Of a stretch of DNA of 64,000 nucleotides, positions 1-9,312 are shown piece by piece. Location of the stretch: assembly GCF_024198255.1 (NCBI RefSeq), contig NZ_JAJVKW010000006.1:62001-126000 (forward strand). The letters are read 5' to 3'. The DNA is from Myxococcus guangdongensis. Its GTDB lineage: Bacteria; Myxococcota; Myxococcia; Myxococcales; Myxococcaceae. Under the pieces are notes generated by a model. That model saw only the letters and a list, made by a program, of their open reading frames with translations. It was not told where the DNA came from and did no database searches. The translations under genes were made by a program, and so were the position numbers. The stretch's first letter is position 1. The number at the start of each line of letters is the position of its first letter.

Positions 1-1
1 C

Positions 2-1240
2 CGCCTCGCAGAAGAGGCTCGGCTTCGTGCGGAGGAGGAGCGTCGAGCTGAAGAAGCGCGACTGGCCGAAGAGGCCCGTGTCGCGGAAGAGGCCCGCCTC
101 GCAGAAGAAGCTCGGCTTCGTGCGGAGGAGGAGCGTCGAGCTGAAGAGGCGCGACTGGTCGAAGAGGCCCGTGTCGCGGAAGAGGCGCGACTGGCGGAAG
201 AGGCCCGCCTCGCAGAAGAGGCTCGGCTTCGTGCGGAGGAGGAGCGTCGAGCTGAAGAGGCGCGACTGGCCGAAGAGGCGCACCTTGCGGAAGAGGCGCG
301 ACTGGCGGAAGAGGCTCGGCTTCGTGCGGAGGAGGAGCGTCGAGCTGAAGAGGCGCGACTGGCCGAAGAGGTGCGCCTTGCGGAAGAGGCGCGACTGGCC
401 GAAGAGGCCCGTGTCGCGGAAGAGGCCCGCCTCGCTGAAGAGGCGCGACTGTCCGAAGAGGCCCGCCTCGCAGAAGAGGCTCGGCTTCGTGCGGAGGAGG
501 AGCGTCGAGCTGAAGAGGCGCGACTGGCCGAAGAGGCCCGCCTCGCCGAAGAGGCGCGACTGGCGGAAGAGGCCCGCCTCGCAGAAGAAGCTCGGCTTCG
601 TGCGGAGGAGGAGCGTCGAGCTGAAGAGGCGCGACTGGTCGAAGAGGCGCGCCTTGCGGAAGAAGCCCGTGTCGCTGAAGAGGCCCGCCTCCGAGCAGAA
701 GATGAGCGTCGGGCTGAAGAGGTCCGCCTCGCGGAAGAAGCTCGGCTTGCTGAAGAGACGCGTCTTCGTGAAGAGGAAGAACGTCGGGCTGAGGAGACTC
801 GTCTCGTTGAGGAAGCGCGATTGGCTGAAGAGGCTCGCGCTACCGAAGCGGCTCGGCATGCGGAGGAGGCCCGAGTCGCCGAAGAGACTCGCCTCGCTGA
901 AGAGGCTCGTCTTCGTGCAGAGGCAGAGCGTCTCGCGGAAGAAGCCCGTCTCGCTGAAGAGTCCCGCGTCGCCGAAGAGACTCGCCTCGCTGAAGAGGCT
1001 CGTCTTCGTGCGGAGGAAGCCCGTCTCGCTGAAGAGGCCCGTCGTGCCGAAGAACTCCGACTCGAGGTCGAGCGTCGCAGGGCTGACGCGGTTCGCCGCG
1101 CGAAAGAGGCACGTCAGGCCGAACAGGCCCGCCTCGCGGAGGAACAGCACCAGGCCGAACAGGCCCGCCTCGCGGAGGAACAGCACCAGGCCGAACAGGC
1201 CCGTCTCGCGGAGACCCAGGCCCTTCAACTCCCAGCCCCC
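2..1240 (+). repeat. Coding Glu/Ala/Arg repeat with 15/18-base period and higher-order copies
   Basis: The DNA is built from 15- and 18-base modules encoding AEEAR and AEEARL variants. A marker string beginning ggcttcgtgcggagg recurs at 21, 114, 225, 318, 483 and 594, spaced 93, 111, 93, 165 and 111 bases, all multiples of three, so growth and shrinkage has kept the frame. Copies become more divergent after about 670. Such an array is expected to vary in length between strains and to be hard to assemble. Confidence 0.9.
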
Positions 1241-3139
1241 ACGGCCCCCACGCAGGAGGACATCGGCGAGCTGATGCTCGACGTCGGCGACATCATCCCC
1301 GCCGACGACGTCGAAGAAGCCCCGTCTCCCACCTCGTCACGCGCCTCCAACGTCCCGCCGCTCGCGGCATCCTCCCTCACCCTCCAGGGCGAGAGCCGCG
1401 AAGCCCTGCGCTCCGCCAGGGACCGCGCCCAGGCCGAACTCCTCCATGACATGGAGGAGGCCCTGCGCCGCTCGAAGTCGCAGCCGCTCGAGCCCTGGCT
1501 CGCGGAGGAGCCGGCCCGCTCCGTCGTCCCGCCCACCCGCACCAAGGACCGGGTCCCCGTCCAGGATGAGTCCTGGCGTGCGACGCAGACCTCCCTCACC
1601 TCGGAGCCGGAGCCCGAGGACCTCCCCCTGCTCGAGGCCGAACCCGAGCCCGAACTCTGGGCGGAAGCCGTCCCCGCCGCCGAGCCGCTCCCCACCCCTC
1701 CACCCCGCGCCGCCTCCGGTCCCCCTGTCCTCACCCCGGTCGAGCCCCCGGTCCTGATGCCGGACCTGGACACCCTCATCGAGGGCTCTCCCGAGAGTGA
1801 AGACGATGACAGCCTCTGGGCCTCCCGCCCGGCCCCCGTCGCCGCGCCGCCCCCCCTTCGCCTGGGCCCCACGCCCGCCAAGAACAAGCGGGCCAGCGAG
1901 GACGACCTGTGGCGCATCGTCTCCTTCGACAAGGACGAGGCCGCCGAGACCCTGACCGCCTCCTTCGAAGCCGCCCTCCAGCAGGTGGATGCCCACCTGG
2001 AGACGCTCGTCCGCTCGGATGTCAATCAGGCGAACGCCGGCGCGGACGAGCCCCCGGTCGAAGCCATCGTCGAAGCAACCATTGAAGCGGACTTCGAGAC
2101 CTTCCCCGGTGACAACACCGGCCCAACTGGCGAGACTGCGTGGTCCGAGCCGTCTGGAGACTTGGACGACTGGGACTTCGACGAGGACGACGTGGCGGCA
2201 GACCCCTCCAATCCCGACGAGGCCGCGAAACTCCGGCGCCAGCGCCTGCTTCGCCGTGCGATGGAGAACATGGGCGTGCTCGGGGGCCGCGGGGCGCCCA
2301 CCGCCCCCGTGGGCACCGCCCCCGTCACGGAGGCCGGCCCCGCGGCGGCGCCCGCCGCCCCCACCGAGCCCCCCAAGCCGGACGAGGCCCGACAGGCCCA
2401 GCTCATCGAGCAGCGCTACGCCGATGTGCAGGCCCGCAAGGACCACTTCTACGTCCTCGGCGTCCCCCAGGATGCCCCCAGGGACCAGGTGAAGGCCGCC
2501 TTCCTGAGCCTCGCCAAGGTCTTCCACCCGGACCGGCTCCCGCCGACGCTGCCGCACCTGGCGCAGAAGATAACGTCCGTCTTCGAGGCCATCCGCGAGG
2601 CCTACGAGGTCCTCTACGACGACGCCCGCCGCAAGGCCTACATCCAGACCCTCCAGGCCCAGCAGGCGCTGCCCAAGCCGCCGCCGCCGGCCTCGGGCGG
2701 GTCCACCGGGTCCGCGCGCCCCGCACCGGGACGTCCGGAGAGCAGCCCCGATGACCTCTACAAGATGGGCGAGGTCTACTTCCGCAAGCGCGACTTCACC
2801 ACCGCGTCGGAGCACTACGAGCGCGCCCACGCCCTGGACCCCAAGGCCACCTACCTGGCCGCGCGCGCCTGGGCCATCTACATGGACCCCGCCCGGAAGG
2901 CGGACATGGCCAAGGCCAAGCAGATGATGCTGGACGCGGTCAAGGCGGACCCGAACTGCGACCGCGCGCACTACCAGCTGGGCGTCATCGCCCGCGTCGA
3001 GGGCGACATGGACCGGGCCGAGCGCCACTTCCGCGAGGCGGTCCGCGCCAACTCCAAGCACCTGGAGGCCAACCAGGAGCTGCGGCTGATCGACATGCGC
3101 AAGAAGAACCCACCCAAGAAGGGCGGGTTCTTCCGCTGA
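2..3139 (+). CDS. J-domain and TPR protein with giant Glu/Ala/Arg-rich helix (5' end outside window)
   Basis: The reading frame is open from base 2, so the start lies upstream; 1,045 codons are visible. The first ~410 codons are almost pure hexad/pentad repeats (AEEARL, AEEARV, RAEEERR), a charged pattern typical of a long coiled coil or single alpha-helix. An acidic, Pro-rich linker follows (about 1240-2400). A J domain spans about 2435-2650 and carries the diagnostic HPD tripeptide at 2525-2533, which in DnaJ proteins stimulates Hsp70 ATPase. The C-terminus (about 2750-3085) has at least two TPR-like helical repeats and ends in a basic, Gly/Phe tail. By inference it is an Hsp70 co-chaperone or scaffold; the missing N-terminus could hold another domain. 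Long ORFs in the other frames of the repeat are artefacts of its periodicity. Domain calls are firm, the biological role is not known. Confidence 0.85.
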   Translation, partial: RLAEEARLRAEEERRAEEARLAEEARVAEEARLAEEARLRAEEERRAEEARLVEEARVAEEARLAEEARLAEEARLRAEEERRAEEARLAEEAHLAEEARLAEEARLRAEEERRAEEARLAEEVRLAEEARLAEEARVAEEARLAEEARLSEEARLAEEARLRAEEERRAEEARLAEEARLAEEARLAEEARLAEEARLRAEEERRAEEARLVEEARLAEEARVAEEARLRAEDERRAEEVRLAEEARLAEETRLREEEERRAEETRLVEEARLAEEARATEAARHAEEARVAEETRLAEEARLRAEAERLAEEARLAEESRVAEETRLAEEARLRAEEARLAEEARRAEELRLEVERRRADAVRRAKEARQAEQARLAEEQHQAEQARLAEEQHQAEQARLAETQALQLPAPTAPTQEDIGELMLDVGDIIPADDVEEAPSPTSSRASNVPPLAASSLTLQGESREALRSARDRAQAELLHDMEEALRRSKSQPLEPWLAEEPARSVVPPTRTKDRVPVQDESWRATQTSLTSEPEPEDLPLLEAEPEPELWAEAVPAAEPLPTPPPRAASGPPVLTPVEPPVLMPDLDTLIEGSPESEDDDSLWASRPAPVAAPPPLRLGPTPAKNKRASEDDLWRIVSFDKDEAAETLTASFEAALQQVDAHLETLVRSDVNQANAGADEPPVEAIVEATIEADFETFPGDNTGPTGETAWSEPSGDLDDWDFDEDDVAADPSNPDEAAKLRRQRLLRRAMENMGVLGGRGAPTAPVGTAPVTEAGPAAAPAAPTEPPKPDEARQAQLIEQRYADVQARKDHFYVLGVPQDAPRDQVKAAFLSLAKVFHPDRLPPTLPHLAQKITSVFEAIREAYEVLYDDARRKAYIQTLQAQQALPKPPPPASGGSTGSARPAPGRPESSPDDLYKMGEVYFRKRDFTTASEHYERAHALDPKATYLAARAWAIYMDPARKADMAKAKQMMLDAVKADPNCDRAHYQLGVIARVEGDMDRAERHFREAVRANSKHLEANQELRLIDMRKKNPPKKGGFFR

Positions 3140-3293
3140 TGCCGCCCTCGTAGCGCTTCACCCCGCGCCTGGGCGGCCGGGGGGCAGCCAGTCCCCCGGC
3201 GTTCCAACCCATTGACATGCCTGGAAAGCGGGCAGGATGCTCCCCGCGCCGGGCTCTTCCGCGAATCGTCCTCCGTGATGAAAGGCAAGTAAC

Positions 3294-6017
3294 GTGGCCA
3301 AGCAGCACCTGCTCCTGGTGGATGGGGACGCGAAGAGTCTCCGCGTGATGGAGGTCAGCCTGAAGAAGGCGGGCTTCTCCGTGACGACGGCCATCCACGG
3401 CAAGGACGCCATCGAGAAGGTGCAGATCAGCCCACCGGACCTGGTGCTCGCGGACACCAAGATGCCGGAGATGGACGGCTTCGAGCTGTGCAAGGCGCTC
3501 AAGTCCGACGAGCGCTTCAAGTTCATCCCGTTCGTCTTCCTGACGAGTCAGAAGTCGGTCGAGTTCAAGGTGCGCGGCCTGGAGCTGGGCGGCGACGACT
3601 ACCTGACCAAGCCGATCTACATCAAAGAGATCGTCACCCGCGTGAAGATGATCCTCCAGAAGGCGGAGAAGGAGAGGATCGAGAAGCGGGAGACGACGAA
3701 GGGTGGCTTCGGCGGCAGCCTCGCGGACATGGGCGTGGTGGACCTGGTCCAGACGTTCGAGATCGGCCGCAAGACGGGCGTCATCTCCATCCAGGGCGAG
3801 CGCACCGGCACCGTCTACTTCAAGGAAGGCCGCGTCATCGACGCGGAGCTGGGCCGGCTCAAGGGTGAGAACGCCTTCTACCGGCTGCTCAACACCTTCG
3901 AGGGACAGTTCGACGTCCAGTTCACCTCGCTGGACCGCCCCGAGCGCATCGAAATCTCCACGCAGGGCCTGCTGATGGAGGGCATGCGGCGCCTCGATGA
4001 ATGGGGCCGCATGCTCGAGCAGCTGCCGCCGCTGGAGACGGTGTTCGAGATCGACTACCACCAGCTCGCCGACCGCCTCTCGGAGATTCCCGACGAGGTG
4101 AACGGGCTGTTGCGCCTGTTCGACGGCAAGCGCGCGCTGAGCCGCGTGGTGGAGGACTCGGACTTCGAGGACCTGGCCGCGCTGGGCATCATCAGCAAGC
4201 TGTACTTCGAGGGCCTCATCCGGGAGCTGGGCAACGCGCCGCTGGAGCCGGTGCAGAGCAGCAAGCCCGGCATCGAGCAGTGGCTCAACGCGGCCCCGCC
4301 GCCCACGCCCATCGAGCCCGCGCCCGTGGCCCCCGTCGCGCCGCCGGAGCCCGTCGCCGCCGAGCCCGTGGCCCCTCCGCCGGAGCCCGCCGCGCGGGTG
4401 ATGCCGCCCAGCGTGCTCGCGCCGCCCGCGGGTGTCGAGGAGGAGCCCGTCACGGCTCCGCCCGAGGAGCCCGAGCCGGAGTCCGCCGCCCCCGTGCACG
4501 CGGTGCCCGCCAACGTCGTCGTGTTCCACGCGCGCCCCAAGCGCCCGCTGGGCATGGTGGACGAGACGGCGGACGCGGACGGTGAAGCGCCCACGCTGCC
4601 CCCCGCCGTCGCGGAGGGGTCGTCCTTCCTCGTGGAGCCGCCGCCGGCCCATCGCGCGACGGAGCACGCGCGGCGCAGCCTGCTGCTCGACTGGAACCGG
4701 GTGGACACCGAGGGCATCAGCGCGCCCACCACGTGGGGGCCGTCCTCCGTGTGGGCCTCGGGGCCACGAGGCTTCGCAGGGCAGGGTGGCTCCTCGCCGC
4801 AGCCCGCGTCCGCGCCTGTCTCCGAGCCGCCCGCGCCCGCGCGCGCGCCCATCTTCGGCGGCGCGGCGGTGGGGCCCAACCCGTTCCCGCCCGTGCCGCC
4901 GCCCGCGCCCGCGCCTCCGTCGTCCGAGGTGACGTTGGTGAGCGGCCGTGACGTGCCGGCCGTCGATGTCGACACCATCCCCGAGGTGGAAGAGGTCCCC
5001 GCCGCGCCGCCGCCGCAGCAGCTCGCCCTGCCTCCCTATCCGGGGCATGGCGCTCCCGAGCGTCCCTCCGCGGCCCCGGCGATTCCCGAGGAGCCGCTGA
5101 CGCCGGCCGCGCCGCCGCCCACGCTCATCACCCCCGCGACGCCGCAGCCCATCGTGGCGCCCACGCCCGTGGCGCCTCCGGTGATTGCGCAGACGCCGAA
5201 GCCCGCCACGCCGCCGCCGGCGAGCACGCCGACGCCGCCCGTGTCCCACGCGGAGGACGCGGCGGCCGTGCGTCCGCGTCGCACGGGCCTCTACGTGGGG
5301 GGCGCGCTGCTGCTCATCGGCGCCGTGGTGGCGGTGGTCGCCTTCGGTGGTGGGAACAAGCCTCCCGCGGAGACGCCGCCGAAGGTCGAGACGGTCCAGA
5401 CGCCCGAGCCCCAGAAGCCTCCCGACGTCGTCGCCCCGGTGCCTCCGGTGGCCGCGCCCGATTCGGGCGCCACCGCGGGGGTCCAGGCCCCGGTCGATGC
5501 GGGCGCGCCGGTGACGCCCGACGCGGGGAGCGCCGTCGTCGAGACGCCGCCAGCTCCGGTGGACTCAGGCACCGCCGTGGTCGAGGCGCCTCCATCCGGC
5601 GCGGACTCGGGCACCCCCGTCGCCCAGGCGGCCGTCGACCCGGAGGTCGAGTACGCGAACCTCATCAAGGCGGCGAAGAGCGCCACGGTGGGCAACCGCT
5701 TCAAGTCCGCGGCCGCGAGCTACCGCAAGGCGATGGGCCTCAAGCCCGACTCCACCGAGGCGAAGGCCGGGCTGGGCATCGCCCTGGTCAACGGCTTCGA
5801 GTCCGAGTCCGCCTTCCGCGAGGCCACCAAGCTGCTGGCGGACGTGGTCCGGGACGACGAGAAGAACGCCCGGGCCTGGCTGTCGCTCGGCATGGCGTAC
5901 CAGTCCATCGGCAAGAATTCCGAGGCGGGACGGGCCTACAACCAGTATTTGAAGCTGGAACCGTCGGGGGCCTCCGCCAACGAGGTCCGCGCCATGCTCA
6001 AGTCGCTCGGCAACTGA
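3294..6017 (+). CDS. Receiver-DUF4388 protein with TM segment and C-terminal TPR
   Basis: 907 residues from a GTG start. Residues 1-125 form a CheY-like receiver: phosphoacceptor Asp54 in [11 protein letters not shown] and conserved Lys106 in LTKPIY. A DUF4388 (PATAN-like) domain follows at about 140-225 ([19 protein letters not shown]), a module common in deltaproteobacterial regulators. After a region with many Glu/Leu residues comes a ~350-residue Pro/Ala linker, one hydrophobic segment ([20 protein letters not shown], coded near 5285-5345) and a second Pro-rich stretch. The last ~125 residues look like TPRs ([20 protein letters not shown]). If the hydrophobic segment spans the membrane, receiver and TPR lie on opposite sides. 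The gene stands alone with 154 bp upstream, which separates it from the J-domain gene. Output and partners are unknown. Confidence 0.85.
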   Translation: MAKQHLLLVDGDAKSLRVMEVSLKKAGFSVTTAIHGKDAIEKVQISPPDLVLADTKMPEMDGFELCKALKSDERFKFIPFVFLTSQKSVEFKVRGLELGGDDYLTKPIYIKEIVTRVKMILQKAEKERIEKRETTKGGFGGSLADMGVVDLVQTFEIGRKTGVISIQGERTGTVYFKEGRVIDAELGRLKGENAFYRLLNTFEGQFDVQFTSLDRPERIEISTQGLLMEGMRRLDEWGRMLEQLPPLETVFEIDYHQLADRLSEIPDEVNGLLRLFDGKRALSRVVEDSDFEDLAALGIISKLYFEGLIRELGNAPLEPVQSSKPGIEQWLNAAPPPTPIEPAPVAPVAPPEPVAAEPVAPPPEPAARVMPPSVLAPPAGVEEEPVTAPPEEPEPESAAPVHAVPANVVVFHARPKRPLGMVDETADADGEAPTLPPAVAEGSSFLVEPPPAHRATEHARRSLLLDWNRVDTEGISAPTTWGPSSVWASGPRGFAGQGGSSPQPASAPVSEPPAPARAPIFGGAAVGPNPFPPVPPPAPAPPSSEVTLVSGRDVPAVDVDTIPEVEEVPAAPPPQQLALPPYPGHGAPERPSAAPAIPEEPLTPAAPPPTLITPATPQPIVAPTPVAPPVIAQTPKPATPPPASTPTPPVSHAEDAAAVRPRRTGLYVGGALLLIGAVVAVVAFGGGNKPPAETPPKVETVQTPEPQKPPDVVAPVPPVAAPDSGATAGVQAPVDAGAPVTPDAGSAVVETPPAPVDSGTAVVEAPPSGADSGTPVAQAAVDPEVEYANLIKAAKSATVGNRFKSAAASYRKAMGLKPDSTEAKAGLGIALVNGFESESAFREATKLLADVVRDDEKNARAWLSLGMAYQSIGKNSEAGRAYNQYLKLEPSGASANEVRAMLKSLGN

Positions 6018-6072
6018 GCGGGCGGCGGACCTCCTGGTCGCTCCCGCCCTGCTGGAAGTGAAGTGAGTCGCC

Positions 6073-7068
6073 TTGCTCGTCCTCGGCCTGGAAACCTCCT
6101 GTGATGAGACCGCCGCCGCCCTCGTGGAGGACGGCCGGCGCGTGCTCTCGGACGTCGTCTCCACCCAGGTGGACATCCACCGTCGCTGGGGCGGCGTGGT
6201 GCCGGAGCTCGCCTCGCGCAACCACATCGTCCAGGTGATGCCGGTGGTGCACGAGGCGCTCACGCGCGCCCAGAAGACGCTCGACGACGTGGACCTCATC
6301 GCCGTCACGTCCGGCCCGGGGCTCATCGGCGCGTTGTTGGTGGGGCTCCAGGTGGCCAAGGGGCTGAGCCTCGCCACCGGCAAGCCCTTCGTCGGCGCCA
6401 ACCACCTCGAGGGCCACCTGCTGGCCATCCGGCTCCTGGAGGACGCGCCGGAGCCGCCGTTCCTCGGGCTCGTCGTCTCCGGGGGGCACACCAGTCTCTA
6501 CGAGGTGAAGGACTTCGGGCACTACCGGCTGGTGGGCAGCACGCGCGACGACGCCGCGGGCGAGGCCTACGACAAGACGGCCCGCATCCTCGGGCTGCCG
6601 TACCCGGGCGGGCTGCCCATCGACCAGCTCGCGCAGAAGGGGAACCCGGAGGCCATCCGCTTCCCGCGCGCGCTGCCGGGCGACAACTTCGACGTCTCCT
6701 TCTCGGGCCTGAAGACGGCGGTGCTCCAGCACACGAAGAAGCACGGCGTGCCGGAAGGACAGGCGCTCGCGGATCTGTGCGCGTCCTTCCAGGAGGCGGT
6801 GGCGGACGTGCTGTCCAAGAAGCTGGTGGCCGCCGCGCGCCGGCTGGGCCACAAGCAGCTGGTGCTTTGCGGAGGCGTGGCCGCCAACTCGCGCCTCAGG
6901 GCCCTGTGTCAGCAGCGCGCCGAGGAGCGGGGGCTGCGCATGTTCCTGCCGCCGGTGCGATTGTGCACGGACAATGGCGCGATGATCGCCGTCGCGGGGT
7001 ATGAGGCGTGGCGCCGCGGCTTGCGCGGTGATTTCCGCCTGGCGGCCGACCCCGCCTGGCGCATGTAG
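6073..7068 (+). CDS. tsaD: tRNA N6-adenosine threonylcarbamoyltransferase TsaD
   Basis: 331 residues, usual family length. TsaD transfers the threonylcarbamoyl group from TC-AMP to A37 of ANN-decoding tRNAs, working with TsaB and TsaE. It starts LVLGLETSCDETAAAL, the family signature, and has the metal-binding HLEGH (His111, His115), the SGGHTSL nucleotide-binding turn and LCTDNGAM near the C-terminus. The start is a TTG; no upstream in-frame start fits, because the preceding in-frame GTG (6058) is followed two codons later by a stop. rsmA follows after 15 bases, probably in the same transcript. Formerly called gcp/ygjD. Confidence 0.97.
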   Translation: MLVLGLETSCDETAAALVEDGRRVLSDVVSTQVDIHRRWGGVVPELASRNHIVQVMPVVHEALTRAQKTLDDVDLIAVTSGPGLIGALLVGLQVAKGLSLATGKPFVGANHLEGHLLAIRLLEDAPEPPFLGLVVSGGHTSLYEVKDFGHYRLVGSTRDDAAGEAYDKTARILGLPYPGGLPIDQLAQKGNPEAIRFPRALPGDNFDVSFSGLKTAVLQHTKKHGVPEGQALADLCASFQEAVADVLSKKLVAAARRLGHKQLVLCGGVAANSRLRALCQQRAEERGLRMFLPPVRLCTDNGAMIAVAGYEAWRRGLRGDFRLAADPAWRM

Positions 7069-7083
7069 AAGAGGGACACCCGG

Positions 7084-7962
7084 GTGGAATCGCCGCGAGA
7101 CATCCTCAAGCGCCACGGCCTGCGCGCCAAGTACAGCTGGGGCCAGAACTTCCTCGGAGACGAGGACGCGCTCAGCACCATCGCCGACGCGCTGCACCTG
7201 CGCGAGGGCGAGCCCGTCGTCGAGCTGGGCCCGGGCCTGGGCCACCTCACGCGCTTCCTCGCCGCCACGGGCGCGAAGGTGACCGCCGTGGAGCGCGACC
7301 GGGACATGGTGACGGTGCTGGAGAAGGAGGCGATTCCCGGCGTGCGCGTGGTGGCCGGCAACGCCGCCACCGTGAACTTCGCCGAGGTGGCCGGCGCGCC
7401 CGACGTGGCTGTCGCGGGCAACCTGCCGTACCACCTCACCAGCTCCATCCTCTTCCAGGTGCTGGCGCAGCGCGCGCAGGTCTCTCGCGCCGTCTTCACC
7501 CTCCAGAAGGAGGTGGTGGAGCGCCTGGCCGCCGAGCCCGGCTCGCGCGACTACGGCCTGCTCACCGTGCTGCTCGGCCTGCACTTCGACGCGGAGAACG
7601 TGCTCACGCTGGAGGCGTGGCGCTTCCATCCGCCGCCGAAGGTGGACTCCGCGGTGCTGTCGCTCACGCGCCGCGCGTCGCCTCGCGCGCCCATCATCGA
7701 CGAGGCCCGCTTCACCCGCGTGGTGAAGGCCTCCTTCGCCCATCGTCGCAAGACGCTGCTCAACTCCCTCAAGTCCGACAAGACGCTGGCCACGCCCGAC
7801 GCGCTCCTCGCCGCGCTGCAGACGGCGGGCATTGATCCGCAGCGCCGCGCGGAGACGCTCGCGCCGGAGGAGTTCGCCGCCCTCGAGCGCGCGCTGGGTC
7901 CGGTGGCTCCGGGTGGCTCGCCGCCGCCGGTGGACCTCTCGGACGAAGGCGCGGACGAGTAG
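7084..7962 (+). CDS. rsmA: 16S rRNA (adenine1518/1519-N6) dimethyltransferase RsmA
   Basis: 292 residues from GTG. It dimethylates the two adjacent adenines in the helix 45 loop of 16S rRNA, late in 30S assembly. Visible marks are the N-terminal KYSWGQNFLGDEDAL, SAM-binding motif I (VVELGPGLGHLT), acidic motif II (VTAVERDRDM) and catalytic NLPYHLTSSI near residue 113. The C-terminal ~30 residues are a Pro/Gly/acidic tail beyond the family core. It sits 15 bases after tsaD, so both tRNA and rRNA modification genes share a unit. Also known as ksgA. Confidence 0.97.
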   Translation: MESPRDILKRHGLRAKYSWGQNFLGDEDALSTIADALHLREGEPVVELGPGLGHLTRFLAATGAKVTAVERDRDMVTVLEKEAIPGVRVVAGNAATVNFAEVAGAPDVAVAGNLPYHLTSSILFQVLAQRAQVSRAVFTLQKEVVERLAAEPGSRDYGLLTVLLGLHFDAENVLTLEAWRFHPPPKVDSAVLSLTRRASPRAPIIDEARFTRVVKASFAHRRKTLLNSLKSDKTLATPDALLAALQTAGIDPQRRAETLAPEEFAALERALGPVAPGGSPPPVDLSDEGADE

Positions 7963-7987
7963 GGCAGGGGCCCGCCGAGGGCCCTAC
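7959..7987. terminator. Hairpin shared by convergent genes
   Basis: GTAGGGC at 7959-7965 pairs with GCCCTAC at 7981-7987, with an extra GGGCCC inside the loop. The stem contains the stop codon of rsmA on one strand and that of the small minus-strand gene on the other. There is no U-run on either side, so this is a candidate bidirectional terminator or 3'-end stabiliser rather than a textbook intrinsic terminator. Confidence 0.45.
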
Positions 7988-8262
7988 CGGCCTCGCAACC
8001 CGAGGAGCTGACCCAGGCCGCCCTGCTGCTCGAGGAACGCCCGGAACTCGTCCTCGGGGATGCGCATGCGCGTCAGCACGTCGCGGAGGATGTCCTCCAC
8101 GGAGCCATCCTTGCGGCGCTTGAGCTCCAGCGCCGTCTTCAGCAGCACGACGCCATAGAGCGGATCCGCCTCCATGGGAGGTGGAGTCTCGGCCTTGGGC
8201 GTGGCGCTCGGGCGAGCCTCCTCGAGTCGCACCACTGTCTTCGCCCGCTGCCTCCCACTCAT
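7984..8262 (-). CDS. Small hypothetical protein
   Basis: 92 residues if translation starts at the ATG at 8262 (MSGRQRAKTVVRLEE); a GTG 24 bases upstream would add eight residues. It has a Pro-rich stretch (TPKAETPPPMEADP) and then a predicted helical region with many charged residues (LKTALELKRRKDGSVEDILRD) that ends in a Gly/Leu-rich tail. I see no signal peptide or known domain. A good promoter lies upstream, which supports a real gene. It is convergent with rsmA and its stop lies 22 bases from the rsmA stop. The function is not known. Confidence 0.6.
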   Translation of the reverse strand: MSGRQRAKTVVRLEEARPSATPKAETPPPMEADPLYGVVLLKTALELKRRKDGSVEDILRDVLTRMRIPEDEFRAFLEQQGGLGQLLGLRGR

Positions 8263-8304
8263 GACCGAAGGGCACCCCGCGCACACGCCATGGAATCGCG
8301 CGGC

Positions 8305-8334
8305 AACCTAGGGGGAGGCCACCCGTAGCGTCAA
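8305..8334 (-). promoter_or_regulatory. Sigma70-type promoter of the small minus-strand gene
   Basis: Read on the minus strand: TTGACG (8334-8329), an 18-base spacer, then TAGGTT (8310-8305). This would start transcription near 8298, about 35 bases before the ATG at 8262. A TAGGTT box also occurs upstream of the HtrA-type protease gene at about 41,665. Confidence 0.5.
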
Positions 8335-8501
8335 GCGAGCCCTGGGATTCCCGCCGCCGCCCCAGGCATGGAAAAATCGCCGGACCCCGGTGCCCAGGTT
8401 GTGTTATCCGCGCCCCCACGCGTGGCCCCGCGGACTGTTCTCCCCGGTGGAGAATCACTGGGGTCTCATCGCGCGTTTTCCGGGTCGGGAGGCCTCGGCG
8501 G

Positions 8502-9146
8502 ATGGACTACCGGTACATCGTGGTCGAGGGGCCCATTGGCGTCGGCAAGACGAGCCTCTCCAACATCCTCTCCGAACGGCTGAGCGCGCGGCGCGTGCTC
8601 GAAGTCGTGGAGGAGAACCCCTTCCTGTCCAGCTTCTACACGGACCGGCAGAAGTTCGGCTTCCAGACGCAGATCTTCTTCCTCCTGTCGCGCTTCCGGC
8701 AGCAGCAGGAGCTCTTCCAGCAGGACCTGTTCCGCTCCGTCACGGTCAGCGACTACCTGTTCGCCAAGGACCGCATCTTCGCCCACCTCAACCTGGACGC
8801 CCACGAGCTCGCCCTCTACGAGCGCGTCTTCGAGGCGCTCGGGCCTCGCGTCACCAAGCCCGACGTCGTCGTCTACCTCCAGGCCCGCCTCGACGTGCTG
8901 CTGCAACGCATCAAGAAGCGCGGCCGCGAGTTCGAGCGCAAGTTCGACTCCGGGTACCTGGAGGGCCTCGTCCACGCGTACAACAACTTCTTCTTCCACT
9001 ACACGGAGACGCCGCTCCTCGTGGTGGACACCTCGGACATTGATTTCGTGAATAACGAGGCGGACCGGGAAGACCTGTTGGCGGCCATCCGCAAGGCGAA
9101 GCCGGGGACGCAGCACTACGTGCCCAAGGCGTCGCGGCGTCCCTGA
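8502..9146 (+). CDS. Deoxynucleoside kinase (dAdo/dGuo kinase family)
   Basis: 214 residues. Members phosphorylate deoxynucleosides to dNMPs for salvage. The P-loop GPIGVGKTS is at residues 10-18, and EVVEENPFLSSFY holds the substrate-side acidic residues. DYLFAKDRIFA matches the DR(S/Y) region after the base-binding helix, and the lid KKRGREFERK carries the phosphate-contacting Arg residues. The length is normal for a stand-alone enzyme. Substrate preference cannot be read from the sequence. The gene lies just before the pantothenate genes with a 166-base gap that has a separate strong ribosome site for panB, so cotranscription is possible but not shown. Confidence 0.88.
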   Translation: MDYRYIVVEGPIGVGKTSLSNILSERLSARRVLEVVEENPFLSSFYTDRQKFGFQTQIFFLLSRFRQQQELFQQDLFRSVTVSDYLFAKDRIFAHLNLDAHELALYERVFEALGPRVTKPDVVVYLQARLDVLLQRIKKRGREFERKFDSGYLEGLVHAYNNFFFHYTETPLLVVDTSDIDFVNNEADREDLLAAIRKAKPGTQHYVPKASRRP

Positions 9147-9312
9147 AATCGGCCTCCCGGCGGGTCGCCCGCTTGTTGAGGCCCCACGGCCGGGGCGAGG
9201 GCGTTAGAGTGCGGGCGTCGGCTTCGAAGCCTCCGGCGATCCCTGACGGGACGGCGAGGGGCCCGGGGTCGGCACTTCGCCGTATCCACCCTCACCCAAC
9301 AGGAGGTGAACC

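Noticed and set aside
27-1274. Long Arg/Lys-rich frame on the plus strand in the first 1.3 kb
   Set aside because: It is the +1 shadow of the Glu/Ala/Arg repeat; the true frame continues into the J and TPR domains and is open from base 2.
2985-5249. Very long minus-strand frame opposite the receiver gene
   Set aside because: Arg/Gly/His-rich composition typical of antisense frames in GC-rich DNA; it crosses two well-supported plus-strand genes.
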